Assembly: GCA_024195585.1 (NCBI GenBank) | Contig: SWBL01000206.1 | Coordinates: forward strand, 27,478 to 91,477 | From: Aureobasidium sp. EXF-3400 | Lineage: Eukaryota > Ascomycota > Dothideomycetes > Dothideales > Saccotheciaceae | Direction: 5' to 3' | Length of the DNA: 64,000 nucleotides | Shown: piece by piece, positions 1-10,564 of the stretch | Layout of the letters: every line of letters begins with the position of its first letter | How positions within the stretch are numbered: position 1 is the first letter of the stretch | Notes under the pieces: model-generated | What the model saw: the letters and a program-made list of their open reading frames with translations, nothing else | The model's database searches: none | What the model was told of the DNA's origin: nothing | Translations under genes and position numbers: made by a program

Positions 1-108
1 TAGAAGTCGCCAAGGCTCCAGAAAGGGAAACAGCAGTTGCTCAATTCGAGCAACGACGATGTTGCAGACGATTATGTTGCCTTCTTGGGTGTTCGTATAC
101 GAGAATAG
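1..108 (+). CDS. Possible terminal exon of a gene entering from the left edge
   Basis: The window starts with TAG, which could be the end of an intron acceptor. An open frame then runs to a TAG stop at 106-108, ending in a plausible protein tail (ADDYVAFLGVRIRE). No family is recognised and most of the gene would lie outside the window. A second frame is also open here, so the call rests only on the protein-like composition of the tail. Confidence 0.25.
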
Positions 109-2895
109 AATTGTTGTCGTTCTTCTCCACAAAAGTAAGATCATTCGGTGAGATCACGACGCGTGGGACACAAGAGGGAATGGAATTAGGAAACAAGTTA
201 ATGGGATGCATGAAGGGTGTCAGTATTCGACGATGCGGCTCGAATTTACCTACTACAGTACTCTACATTGAAAGAACTTACCTCAAAGTATTGCACCAGC
301 GTGATGGCTGCCTGTTCACAACGTGCAGCGACACAAGTTAACGATAGGAGCAAATAGCTCGTGTTCGAGCAGTCAGCTTCGAGATACATTCCACGCCACA
401 AGTGGAATGTGCTAACCATCAGTCACAGCAAGATCCAGACAGAGCCAACCCAGGAGTCGAGGCATCACCCCCGATACATAAGTCCAGCTGACACCATGGT
501 TAGTACGTATGCATATCCCTCCTGAGCTTTGCGTAAGCGAAGTTGACAAATCGAACTTGACAAGGGAGACTCGAAGAGATGTCCAACAACCGGCAGATGA
601 TGAAGTGAAGTCGGAACAAGCGCCAAATGGTCAGACTGCCCTATATTACCGCTCTTGCCGCCTACCGGGCGCCTCTTACCGCCACCGACAGCGCCCTTGA
701 GTGCCGCGTTGCTTGTTTCCGTTCTGCCAAGGAGAGCCCAGGGAACGATCAACTGGTCGAAGATAAGGCTCCCGGCGCCATGTCAATCAATGGTTAAGCC
801 TTGGGTTGGTGGCTTCCTGCATGGAAAAACGTGTAGGTTGCTTCCTTCAAAGGCTTGTTCTTCAGCCCAGACAGTGTGGGCGTTTCCAGGCTTGCCATTG
901 GCTTCCAGAACTCCAACACCTGTGGCATGACATCTCGAGGCCTGCTGGATGACGGAAAAGGATGCATAGTACGCGCGGTTATGCGTCCCGTCGCGGAATC
1001 TACCATCGAGTGTTGACTTCCTGAGATGGGTGCGGTAAAATCTATGCTGCGAGTGGAGCAGGAAGACGAATAAGCAGGTGCTCCGAACTCGAAACACTCA
1101 CTCGAACGCCTCTAGGCGGCAAACGGTTCGCACGTGTTTTTGCAAGGCTCTGGAAGTCTCACTCGCGAATCCGATTCTTGCGGATCCGGATCACATGCAG
1201 ATGCGATACGCTCCCGAACCTTTCTGCCGCCTACCACCAAGGGCATAGAGTTCCTTCTGCAGCTCGTGCCGGTCTTTCCGGACGATAACAAGAGGATTTC
1301 ATCCATGACTCTATGACAGACGGCATGGTACCAAGCCTCTGCCCAGCATTCAAGCACGTGGGCTACTGTTGTGTAGGTTCTCGGACCGTTCCTACCAAAC
1401 ACACTCTACCTCCAACAATAGTTCACACAGCGGCCAGGAAAGTGCTCGTCTGAGCATGTCGTTGTTGGCCCCAAGTCTGCGACATGCGAGATGAATGGTG
1501 GAAGCTCATCCAAAACCATTGTCATTGATTGCATCGAGGTGGATATCAATTTCGAAGGTTAGCAAGTCGAGCCCGAGCGAGGATGTCACCGAAGCCCGAG
1601 GGTTTGACCTATCATCGTTTCCCCTCAATTTGACCAGGAGGCCCCGGAATTGCCATATATTAGGCGGAGCTGACCGAGCGTTCGTCCTCCATGCGTTCGC
1701 TGCGACAGACACCTAAGAGGCATGTATAACGTATGTGATATGATAGACGGAGAAGAAAAACGGCATGATGCCATTCCTTGAATTTTCAAGATTCGAACGA
1801 GTCAAATCCGAGAGAAACAACCGCCGAGATCGATCAAGATGGTCGTCGTTGCTCACTGGAAGCAAAAAAAATATGGGATGATGTCTCCGGAAGAATGATC
1901 GACACTGCACCAGACCCCACGCCACATGCAGGGCCGAGAAGTCTTTCCGCGAGGCCTGGAAGCCTTCCCGACCAAGGACTCGAGCACGTTGTCAGAACGA
2001 CGCTCTCTCATTGGCTGATCGCAACCTCTGTTCTTCAACCTCAAAATCCGATTCCTCAACTCACTTGGCAGTTGAGGCTTGCCAGAGGCGCGGCAGTCGT
2101 GCTTATTTTCGTCATTGGCAAAGCTTTTTGGTGCCGGTAATAGTCGCCTGTCGACATCATAATCATGCTCGAAAAAAGTATTCGAATCGAGTTTTGGGAG
2201 GTGAAAGAGGACATGTCGGAGTTCGGCGATGCTGCAAGGCCGGCATGTGTTTTGACTTGGATTTCCACTTTGACGTTAGAATTCAACGCGATTGCCCCAC
2301 GGTCGCTCTGATGCTCCAAATTTTTCGATGGCCGCTGGGTTTGTTTGGCGCTTGTTCGGCCCACCAGACAGACGCTTTGGGCAGCTCAAGCTGGCAAGTG
2401 CTCGCGTGTCCACCAGTAGCGCCAGGTAGGCGAGCGTTCTGGCGAAGAGAAAAAAATTGGAGCTCTCGGGTTGAGGTGCTTGGACACCATCCGCGGCCTG
2501 ACATGTCTGAGCTGGTTTCCTTCAAATGTAGATCCCCGCCGTCCTTTCTCTCTTCCCTTTGACCACTCACGATCCGCTGTGTTGCACGTTCTCTGTCGAG
2601 GGTTCCGTGTATTCCGCTACTTCACGCAATCCCTACCCACCTCCCTTTCCTCAAATACGGCATCGTGCATCCTACTCCAGTCGATTCTTCCACAAGCACC
2701 TCGTGCTCCCTGCTACATCTCGACCCGTAACGCCTTCTGGCTTAGCAAAAGAAAATCAGCCGCGTTACACCTCCGTCATCACTCGCCATACTATAGTTCA
2801 AAGTATATCCATTTAAGGGAAGCTCATTGACGCTTCACCTTCATCAACACACACATCACACAACTGCAGTCCTACAGCTACAGGACAAGACCAGA
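109..2895. other. Gene-free stretch upstream of the MFS transporter
   Basis: All open frames here are short, lack recognisable domains and lie on both strands without a consistent coding pattern. The last 350 bases are pyrimidine-rich and probably form the promoter and 5' leader of the transporter. E-box-like CACGTG/CACGTT motifs occur at 1131-1136, 1355-1360, 1985-1990 and 2585-2590. I see no repeat, RNA gene or mobile element. Confidence 0.6.
2585..2590 (+). promoter_or_regulatory. Candidate Pho4/NUC-1-type bHLH site (CACGTT)
   Basis: CACGTT lies about 300 bases upstream of the transporter start. In yeasts and Neurospora, CACGTT and CACGTGGG cores bind the phosphate regulator Pho4/NUC-1. 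A CACGTGGG copy is at 1355-1362. Six-base motifs occur by chance, so this is only suggestive and depends on the transporter being phosphate-related. Confidence 0.2.
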
Positions 2896-4983
2896 ATGTC
2901 ATCATTACGCGACTACGGTCTCGCGGCCCCTCATGGACCCAACATGGACAGCCATCACGTCGCGACCGAGCAGCTCTACGCCATGAGCCAGAACGAGCAG
3001 GGCGTTTTCCAAACCATCCTCAAGCCCGACGACAGTTACGATGAGCATGGCACATACTGGGCCGACATGCCCATCATGAAGAGAATCGCCTTTGTCAACA
3101 AGGTCAACAACGCAGAAGCCAAGAAGGAGTGGAACGCGACAATGGCCATGATCAAGAAGGATCCTCTCAGCCCTCTCGGTTACTACATGCGCAACATGGT
3201 CATCCCTGGTATGGGCCTGCTCCTCGAAGGTTACGTCCTCTTCTCCATCGGAAACATCAAGCCTCTGCTCCAGGCTGCTTTCCCCGCCTGTTGGAAGAAG
3301 GAGACCATCTGTGACGGTACCTGGATCGCCGCTCTCGACTACCTCGAGATTGTCGGTATCATTGTTGGTCAAATCCTCGTCGGTATCATCGGTGACTGGC
3401 TCGGTCGTCGTTGGGGTCTGATTCAGGATGCTACTATCATGTTTGTCGGTCTTCTCATGCTCACTGCCTCCTGGGGCGTCACTGAGAACGGCTGGGTCAT
3501 CTGCTACGTCTGGTCTCTCTTCTTCTACGGTGTCGGTGTCGGTGGTGAATACCCCATGACTGCCACTTCCGGTATGGAGAATGCCGTTGGCTCTGGAAAG
3601 GTTTCTACCAAGGAAGATCGTCTCCACCGTGGTCGCAAGGTCACTTCGGCCTTCTTGATGCAAGGTTGGGGCCAGTTCGCCAACCAGGTCATTTTGATCA
3701 TTCTTCTCCTCATCTTCCACGGTTCCGGCAACCCTCCCTACTCCAAGGTCTCCACTCAGTGGACTTACCGCGTTTCCTTCGCCATCCCCGCCGTCGGAAC
3801 TCTTTGGCTCGTTTACTTCCGTACCTACAAGATGCGCTCCGCCTCCAAGGTTCTCGCTGCCGCTAAGAAGAAGTCCAACGTCACCGGATACGACACCCAA
3901 TCGTTGAAGCTCACTCTCACCCACTTCGGTCCTCGTCTTATCGCTACCGCTGGTGCTTGGTTCGCTAACGATGTATTCTTCTACGGAAACAAGCTGTTCC
4001 AAGCTGAGTTTATTGCCGTTCTGCTTCCTGGAAACAAGTCCGTCATGGTTGGCTGGCTTTACAACTTGGTCAACGTCGGTGTCTCGCTTTGCGGCTACTA
4101 CCTCGCCTCTTTCTTGATCGACAACAAGCTCTACGGTCGCAAGTGGATGCAGATTGTCGGTTTCCTTCTCGACTTCATCCTCTTCGTTGTTCCCGCTTTC
4201 AACTTCGAGTACTACACCAGCACTTCCGGAGTCCACGCCTTCCAGGCCATGTACTTCCTGTCTTCCTTCTTCAACCAGTTCGGTCCCAACTCGGTCTCTT
4301 TCCTTGTTGCCGCCGAGGTCTTCCCTACTCCCATTCGTGCCACCGCTCACGGTTTCAGTGCCGCTGTCGGAAAGCTCGGTGCTCTTCTCGCCGCTGTTCT
4401 TTACAACTACATTGACACTCAAACCAAGTTCTACGTTGTTCCATGGTTCGGTCTCGGTGGTGCCATTGTCACCTGGCTCTTCCTCCCCGACACCACTGGT
4501 CTCGATCTCAAGGAGCAGGAGCGTCGCTGGGCGTTCATCCGCGTCGGCAAGGGTGACGAATACCGTGGTGTTGCCATCCACCCCAAGCACTTGTCGGTGT
4601 GGGAGCGCTTCCGTGGCGTCGGCAAGAACTACGACGCCGAAATCGACTACCAACAGCGCGTCGAAGAGATGCGTCACGAGTGGGAAGAGACCATGGCCTC
4701 CAAGATTGCTGAGAAGGAAAGCAACATGGACCCCGATGTCATCGACGACGAGGACTGGCACAGTGATATCTCTTCCTTCTTCACTCGCACAAAGAACGGT
4801 CCCCGTGGTGCTCAGTCTCCTCTTATCTCGCCCATGATCCGCGGCAATGGTGGTCAGAACAGCACTCTGCCTTCACCCATGATGAGAGGTATGGAGAAGA
4901 GATCTCCCATGCCCAGTCCCATGATCCGCGGCCAAGTCAAGGAAGAGGATGAGTCCGATGAGACTTTGAACGAGAAGAGGTAA
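2896..4983 (+). CDS. MFS transporter, phosphate/glycerophosphodiester (Pho84/Git1-like) type
   Basis: Intronless, 695 residues. It is a polytopic plasma-membrane-type major facilitator of the phosphate:H+ symporter-like group, which carries inorganic phosphate or glycerophospho-compounds. The loop between TM2 and TM3 reads GDWLGRRWG, TM4 carries GVGVGGEYPMTATS, and there are about 12 hydrophobic segments with a cytosolic centre. The start is the ATG at 2896 (A at -3), which gives the conserved-looking MSSLRDYGLAAPHGPNM. An in-frame ATG at 2827 would add 23 His/Thr-rich residues and is less likely. The hydrophilic tail holds three SP(M)(I/M)RG units. Codon use is strongly biased to C-ending codons, as in highly expressed fungal genes. 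The substrate cannot be read from the sequence: Pho84-like phosphate, Git1-like glycerophosphoinositol and another organic acid are all possible. Confidence 0.85.
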   Translation: MSSLRDYGLAAPHGPNMDSHHVATEQLYAMSQNEQGVFQTILKPDDSYDEHGTYWADMPIMKRIAFVNKVNNAEAKKEWNATMAMIKKDPLSPLGYYMRNMVIPGMGLLLEGYVLFSIGNIKPLLQAAFPACWKKETICDGTWIAALDYLEIVGIIVGQILVGIIGDWLGRRWGLIQDATIMFVGLLMLTASWGVTENGWVICYVWSLFFYGVGVGGEYPMTATSGMENAVGSGKVSTKEDRLHRGRKVTSAFLMQGWGQFANQVILIILLLIFHGSGNPPYSKVSTQWTYRVSFAIPAVGTLWLVYFRTYKMRSASKVLAAAKKKSNVTGYDTQSLKLTLTHFGPRLIATAGAWFANDVFFYGNKLFQAEFIAVLLPGNKSVMVGWLYNLVNVGVSLCGYYLASFLIDNKLYGRKWMQIVGFLLDFILFVVPAFNFEYYTSTSGVHAFQAMYFLSSFFNQFGPNSVSFLVAAEVFPTPIRATAHGFSAAVGKLGALLAAVLYNYIDTQTKFYVVPWFGLGGAIVTWLFLPDTTGLDLKEQERRWAFIRVGKGDEYRGVAIHPKHLSVWERFRGVGKNYDAEIDYQQRVEEMRHEWEETMASKIAEKESNMDPDVIDDEDWHSDISSFFTRTKNGPRGAQSPLISPMIRGNGGQNSTLPSPMMRGMEKRSPMPSPMIRGQVKEEDESDETLNEKR

Positions 4984-5729
4984 ACACCTACTTCTTATCT
5001 TCTTCCTTTTTCTGTCTTGAGCAATTTAGCGGGTATACCAAAATTTGGGTCTGGCGTTCTTTTCTATTCATAAAGATACCTCTCTTCTTACTGTTGGTTA
5101 TTAAGGAGATTGAGAAGATGGGATTACGAATTTTGTAGTTATAAGATATTTTCATGATTGACAAACAATTCTTGAACATTACTTGTACCCTTTCTGTTCA
5201 CTGTCAACTGGTGCTTTGTTGTGAGCTTCTGGTTCATGTATGGAATGAGTTTGGTCAAGTATTTGAGCCTGAACCTGTGATGATGCCTGAGAGACATACC
5301 TTCATCCTCTACCTCATCTCAAGAGACTCGATGGCTCCTAGAAGTAATGTGTACTGTGATGAAGAAGGGTTGAAACATCAACACGCGATGTTCATCAAGC
5401 AAATTTCATTGAGCTCAGGAAGGGAAGCCATCAAGGTGGAGTTGCATAAAGTCGTGAGACAATGTACGACGAATCGAGTTGGGGGCAACCCTGCTTTGGC
5501 TGCAGGGCAGGGTGTCCTCTGACAAGCACGAGTATTTCAAGAGCACGTTGCGGAGGCCAATGATATTTTGGGTTAGGGCATTGGAAAGAATGCACCAGAG
5601 TCTTTCTGACTCTTGTTTGGTGTTACTACACGGCTATGTACAATACTTGCTCGATCTTCTGTCGATAGAAAGTAACCATCCACTCTCTCTACGAAAACCT
5701 TCCTCAACCTAACAGTAACAGCTTCTAGT
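4984..5729. other. Convergent 3' region
   Basis: It lies between the stop of the transporter and the stop of the exonuclease gene on the other strand, so both 3' UTRs end here. It is AT-rich after 4990. The small open frames have no recognisable content. Confidence 0.6.
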
Positions 5730-7928
5730 CTATTTGCAGACCACAAACCCAACACCAGATCTAGCTTTCATAGCAGCTTTCTTGAGCTCTTGCTCTTCAA
5801 CATCCGTCCACTTGATAGGCAATTCATCCCACTTCATAGTCTGAAAGTCACGCTTATACTGCTGTTGCATCGACTGCAGACGACGCATCTCTGTTGGATC
5901 GCCACCGCCCGAGTAAACGATAAACGCAGTTTTAGGAGGTAGGGAGTCATAGATGGCTTTGACGGATGCAGTGGTTCTGGTTACAGCGACGGCGAGAGCA
6001 GAAGTGCTGATGCCTTGGCCTTCGGAGGCGTTGTTATCGGCGAGGGTGGTGGCGAGACGAGCAGCTGCGTCGGCGGAGGTGGTGCGGGTCCACCAGCCAC
6101 GCAAGGCTTCGAGTTCGCGTAGACGTGCCCATACGAAGTCGCAGCCACCGATGGGGATGTGTTGGCCAGGTGTGTTGGCTTCTTCTGTGGTTTGAGGGCC
6201 TGAGAGGACGCTTTGGACGCCAGCGACTACATCTGCGTCGCTTTCGCAAGATACAGTGCAAGTGGCGGCAGCGCCAAAGCCACGCTTCGGATCGCCCCAG
6301 TCGACGACAGCGCCTGTGCGACCTGTCTTTGCTTGTTCTTCCTGCTGATCGTCCAACATGCCGCCTTCGTCTTTATCTTCATCCGCGCCCACACGGCTGA
6401 GGCGCTTGAAGATGCTTTCGCTAGTTGCTTCAGAAGTACCCCATGTCTTGCCTTTTTCGCACTTTTGCTTAACAAGGTCGAGACATGCTTTTGCGTCTTC
6501 AACACTGTCGTGGCCTTGAGGACCACGGTTCTGAATCTCGCGAGAAAGGTATTTTTGGGTAAGCCATTTGAGGGAAGATTTTTGGGGAGGACCTTTGGGG
6601 TGAGGGTATATGAGGGTTGTGTCGACGATGAAGGGGAAGGACATGCGAAGAGCGCGGAGATCAGAGTCGAGCGAGTGACCCAGTAGAATTGTGCGAGGTG
6701 TTAGGACATCCTTTAATTTTGCCTGTAACTCGGCAAGGGTCTGTGTGACTGGCTCCATCATTTCCTTAGTGATACCAGAGTATTGGGTAAGATAGTCTGT
6801 CACGGTACCGGGAGGTTTGACGAGCTCATCAAGCACGACGTTGCCGTCCCAGTCTATGAATGATACACGAGCGAGGGCGAATCTCTCTTCGGATGTGCTG
6901 ATCATTTCACAATCAACAGTCAAAACATTGCGGCCTTGCAGAATGCTGCCTTGCTCAATTTCTTCTGATGGCACAATACCCTCGTCAAGAGAGGAAATGT
7001 CGGGCAAGTTTATCCAGCCGTCCTCGTCTGATTGACAGTGCTTGTGACGTCTTGCCTTCTCGGCTGCACGCTCAGCATCGGAACGCAAGTAGGCAGGGTG
7101 TATCGCGTATCCGTTGTCCAGCAGCTCTTCTCTTGTTGCTAAGAAGTCGGTTATGGGGGTTCTCTGGTTCTGCCATCTTGGACCTTCTCTTGGTGGCTTG
7201 GGGCCCTTGATCTTTTTCTCGTCCTTGGACTTAGGTAGAGGCGATGTCAATAGAGCCTGGAGGGGTGAGTGCATGCGGTTGAAGTCTCCAGGAGTCTTGA
7301 CAGGCCAGATGTGAGGGAACATTTCTGCGAAAGGCTGTAGCGGGGCAGGTAGCTTGGGCGACACAAGCTTGACGGGGTAATAGTCATCAGGCGAGATGGT
7401 GATCTTCGGCTTCTTGGTTGGAGGCATGTCTTCAGCAGTAGCTTCTGTCTGTTGAGAAGCGGGTTTGGCGAGCGTCTCTTGGGTGGGGTCCAGGTTGATG
7501 TTGGCATTGAACATGTCTGCTTCGAGACCAGGGACCATGAGACAGACGACACGCTCGATATCTTTCTTGTGGCGCACGCTGATCCATTGCGGGGCACTAC
7601 CATCGGCGAGCAAATACAAGACGAGGTTCTGCAAATCTGGTAGCTTGACAAAGGATTGCAGACGAGCGGTTGGCGCATGGGTGATTTGAGGGTAATTTTG
7701 GTGGACGCTCTTCTTGTGACGTTTAGAGCTACGGTCAACAGTAGTCCACTCTGGACCATCATCGCTGGCGCCTTGAGTCGCAGCGGGCGAGTCGACGGTA
7801 TCCTTGGTCGAGTCCTTGTCGCTGTCGCCATTGAGTCGCGACAAGGTGGCGCCGGTGCCGAGCAATTCTCTTCCTTCTTGCTGGTCAAGCTTGCGCTTCT
7901 GACCGCGACTGTGGCTGTCTCCAGACAT
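5730..7928 (-). CDS. rex1: RNA exonuclease, Rex1/Rnh70 type (DEDDh)
   Basis: Intronless, 732 residues. A 3'-5' RNA exonuclease of the RNase D/DnaQ superfamily. Yeast Rex1 (Rnh70) trims 5S rRNA, tRNA and other stable RNA 3' ends in the nucleus. The exonuclease core lies at about residues 336-485: Exo I LTVDCEM (Asp and Glu), Exo II GHSLDSDLRAL (Asp), Exo III HDSVEDAKACLDL (His and Asp), so the DEDDh set is complete. The N-terminus is basic and Lys/Arg-rich (GQKRKLDQQ), a plausible nuclear signal. About 230 further residues follow the core. It is divergent from the gene at 8226 with 297 bases between the start codons. Rex3-like or Rex4-like paralogues are the alternatives; length and domain position favour Rex1. 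Confidence 0.85.
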   Translation of the reverse strand: MSGDSHSRGQKRKLDQQEGRELLGTGATLSRLNGDSDKDSTKDTVDSPAATQGASDDGPEWTTVDRSSKRHKKSVHQNYPQITHAPTARLQSFVKLPDLQNLVLYLLADGSAPQWISVRHKKDIERVVCLMVPGLEADMFNANINLDPTQETLAKPASQQTEATAEDMPPTKKPKITISPDDYYPVKLVSPKLPAPLQPFAEMFPHIWPVKTPGDFNRMHSPLQALLTSPLPKSKDEKKIKGPKPPREGPRWQNQRTPITDFLATREELLDNGYAIHPAYLRSDAERAAEKARRHKHCQSDEDGWINLPDISSLDEGIVPSEEIEQGSILQGRNVLTVDCEMISTSEERFALARVSFIDWDGNVVLDELVKPPGTVTDYLTQYSGITKEMMEPVTQTLAELQAKLKDVLTPRTILLGHSLDSDLRALRMSFPFIVDTTLIYPHPKGPPQKSSLKWLTQKYLSREIQNRGPQGHDSVEDAKACLDLVKQKCEKGKTWGTSEATSESIFKRLSRVGADEDKDEGGMLDDQQEEQAKTGRTGAVVDWGDPKRGFGAAATCTVSCESDADVVAGVQSVLSGPQTTEEANTPGQHIPIGGCDFVWARLRELEALRGWWTRTTSADAAARLATTLADNNASEGQGISTSALAVAVTRTTASVKAIYDSLPPKTAFIVYSGGGDPTEMRRLQSMQQQYKRDFQTMKWDELPIKWTDVEEQELKKAAMKARSGVGFVVCK

Positions 7929-8225
7929 GGTTGCAAATTGCCACGGGTGCTTGTCGCGAGAAAGCTAACGTCGACGTGACTTTTCTCGAGAATGCGACAG
8001 GGCCAGCTTCTCCAAAGAATGCGCCAGCCCGCTGCAAGATGCGACAGATCTAAATCTCGGATCTAGCCGAGCGGGCGGCACTCGCTCTCCGAGAAACGGC
8101 TCAGCCTCAAGTGCCCTGACACGAGCGCTTGGCGTGTGTCTTCACGCGTCAGTGCGCCAACAGCGATTATATCATCTGGACTCGAATTGTTTGTCGGCCG
8201 GCATTTCCATGTCTCAACATAATCC

Positions 8226-9635
8226 ATGAGAGTTCTACCGCCCAACTGGGAAGGGATCCATCCCGCCTATCCCAGCAGACCCGCCCCTTTCAATGAGTCT
8301 GCCTTGACCAAAGCCCCCTTCTGGGCTGGCGGCTCCGGTGCCCTTGTCGCCGTTCTCGCCTTGCTCACAAAGCGCTCGCCTGCTCAAGGTCTCAAGACCG
8401 CTGCCTGGACCACCCTTCTCTTCGGTATTCCTTTTGTCGGTCTCGAACGCTACGCTGGCCATCTTATCGCCAGACCCTACCTCGAGAGCAAGGGACTCGA
8501 AGTTCCCAAGTCCAAGATCATCGATCGCCCCTTCAGCATCGATGCTGACAACTACATCTTCGCTGGTGGTCTCATCGGTATTGGCTTTGCTGCCTCTGTG
8601 CGCAAACCATGGAACGTTTCTGGCTGGCAACGCTGGCTAGGTGCTTTCAGCTGTGGCGCTTTCGCAGGTTCATCCTTCAGCCAGGTCTACCATTACAACA
8701 CCTACGCCTCCATTGCCGAGACCATCTCAAGACAACAGGCCCAACGTAATATGTGGAGAGAAGACGTCAAGCGTTTCATTGAGCAAAAGGCCATCCAAGA
8801 TTCTGGTCTCCGCCCCGATGCCGTACAACAGCCTGGAATGACTTCAATGACCGACATGCTCAAGAACATCGGTGGTGCTCAGAACGCAATGATGAAGGAG
8901 GCTCATGCCGCCGCCGAGAAGGCCGCTCAGGCTGCCCAAGAGGAAGATGTCGACGAACAAGATCCACAACCACATTTCAGTGAGATGCGCGAAGGAGAGC
9001 GCGTCTTCTTCCCAGAACCAAACTACAAGTGGCAGCCTGGTACCGAAGCTGTTCAGCAGATCGAATCGCATATCCAGAAGCTAAAAGAGAGGCGATCGCG
9101 ATTGGCAGACGAAGCTTCTATGTTGTTCTACGAACTTGCTTCCAAGCAGAATGAGCTGTATCTCACCGACAAGGACGATTGGGAGAGAGAGCAGCGTCGT
9201 GTCGATGCCGAGCTCATGGGACATCTACATACTCAGACCTACCTCGAGATTTCAAGACTCGATTGGTGCATCGCCGACTCACAAAAGACAAGGCTGCAGC
9301 TCAAGGCTCTGGAGAACGGCCAACAATGGTTGCCTCAAAAGGTCGAGAATCAATCAAAACCGCAACATGCTCGCCGCCTGCTCGACGACTTTGACAACGA
9401 GAACGAAAACGCTCGTGCTGAGATGGACATGCTCTCTCAGCAGGCTGCGGACGCTCTGCGGGATCCAGGGCTCGGCGCCATCGATATGACTACCGGTAAG
9501 GTGGTCGAGGATCCCCACGCGCAGATCAAGAAGGATCTGGAAGAGCTGAAGCGCGTCCAGAAGGAGTCCGACATGATCCGCGAGGCCATCATCAAGCTCA
9601 GGAAAGAGATGGGCGTCGAAAAGAGAGATGATTAG
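8226..9635 (+). CDS. Uncharacterised membrane/coiled-coil protein
   Basis: Intronless, 469 residues, start ATG at 8226. I do not recognise the family. The first 170 residues hold three or four hydrophobic, small-residue-rich segments, for example WAGGSGALVAVLALL and YIFAGGLIGIGFAASVR, whose Gly-rich packing is reminiscent of Tim17/22/23-type helices. The remaining 300 residues are charged and strongly helical, with an Ala-rich stretch (AHAAAEKAAQAAQEE) and long predicted coiled coils rich in Glu, Lys and Gln up to the C-terminus. The layout, a membrane bundle plus a long soluble coiled coil, would suit an organelle membrane scaffold or tether. That is inference from composition only. Confidence 0.75.
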   Translation: MRVLPPNWEGIHPAYPSRPAPFNESALTKAPFWAGGSGALVAVLALLTKRSPAQGLKTAAWTTLLFGIPFVGLERYAGHLIARPYLESKGLEVPKSKIIDRPFSIDADNYIFAGGLIGIGFAASVRKPWNVSGWQRWLGAFSCGAFAGSSFSQVYHYNTYASIAETISRQQAQRNMWREDVKRFIEQKAIQDSGLRPDAVQQPGMTSMTDMLKNIGGAQNAMMKEAHAAAEKAAQAAQEEDVDEQDPQPHFSEMREGERVFFPEPNYKWQPGTEAVQQIESHIQKLKERRSRLADEASMLFYELASKQNELYLTDKDDWEREQRRVDAELMGHLHTQTYLEISRLDWCIADSQKTRLQLKALENGQQWLPQKVENQSKPQHARRLLDDFDNENENARAEMDMLSQQAADALRDPGLGAIDMTTGKVVEDPHAQIKKDLEELKRVQKESDMIREAIIKLRKEMGVEKRDD

Positions 9636-10564
9636 TCTCGCTATAATTAGATAACCAATCACTATATTGTACATTCATTGACTGGTCTATGATTCGCGAT
9701 GCCTTCTCTGGTTGTATATATCTAGGGCTTGAGTACTCCAGGTCATTACTGATCGATCATGTACCGTAGAACCCCTGAGGACAGTCCGACAGTGTACCGT
9801 TTGATGGCCTGTCAGAACACAGAGAGAGTACGATGAGCGTGCCAGGTGACAGAAACAAGGCAGATACGGCTGCATCACCTTCATCCGAGTATAGCCCTCC
9901 ATCGTCACATTGTCCTCCAAGGCTGAGGTTTGTGACATTGTGTGAGTATCATCCGATCGGACGGTTTATGTTCCGAGTGGAGGAAATGGATTTCGAAGGA
10001 TCGATCGAAGGAATACGGTTACAGCTTCAACCCCCAAGATGTCAGACCATGGAGTATAGTTGCTGATGATTGAGGCCTTTCCTGAGTGTAGTAGAGGCAG
10101 TGCAAAGCAACAAAGTTGCGCAAGGGCTTTGCGAGCACATAAGAGTACATAGCGAGAACGAATCTATAGTCTTAAACAAACGCGAACGCGAGGTATACGA
10201 GGTACGACGGAGTGTCAAGTGTCAAAAAATAGCGCTAGTCACCTATAGGGTCTAGTTTTCTCGCAAGTATTGCCATTTTTCGAACGATCCGCCATCATCT
10301 CCCGTTCATGATCTCGGTACGGTGCAATTAATACTGACCGGCGCGAATCATAGATAGATAGCCAAGTGCCTGCCATGGCAAATGTAGGTCAGGGCACCGT
10401 ATTTTCTCTCTCACTTTCCGTTTCTCACATTCAAATCTCCATCGCTTTCACAGTAAAAGACACCACTTCTCGTGTCACATCCAATCTCTCGCCCCTCGTC
10501 ACTACCCGGATTTACCGGCTTCCTGCAGAAAAAAAGGGTTCGACAGACGATAACAAGGACTGCC
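9636..10564. other. Intergenic region upstream of the RTA1-like gene
   Basis: No supportable gene. It contains the 3' UTR of the preceding gene and the promoter and leader of the RTA1-like gene. The last 150 bases are pyrimidine-rich (CTCTCTCAC-type runs), as is common before fungal start sites. Confidence 0.6.

Noticed and set aside
2905..4761. A 618-codon open frame on the minus strand
   Set aside because: It is the antisense shadow of the MFS transporter, caused by C-ending codon bias, and its product is low-complexity Val/Glu/Asp-rich.
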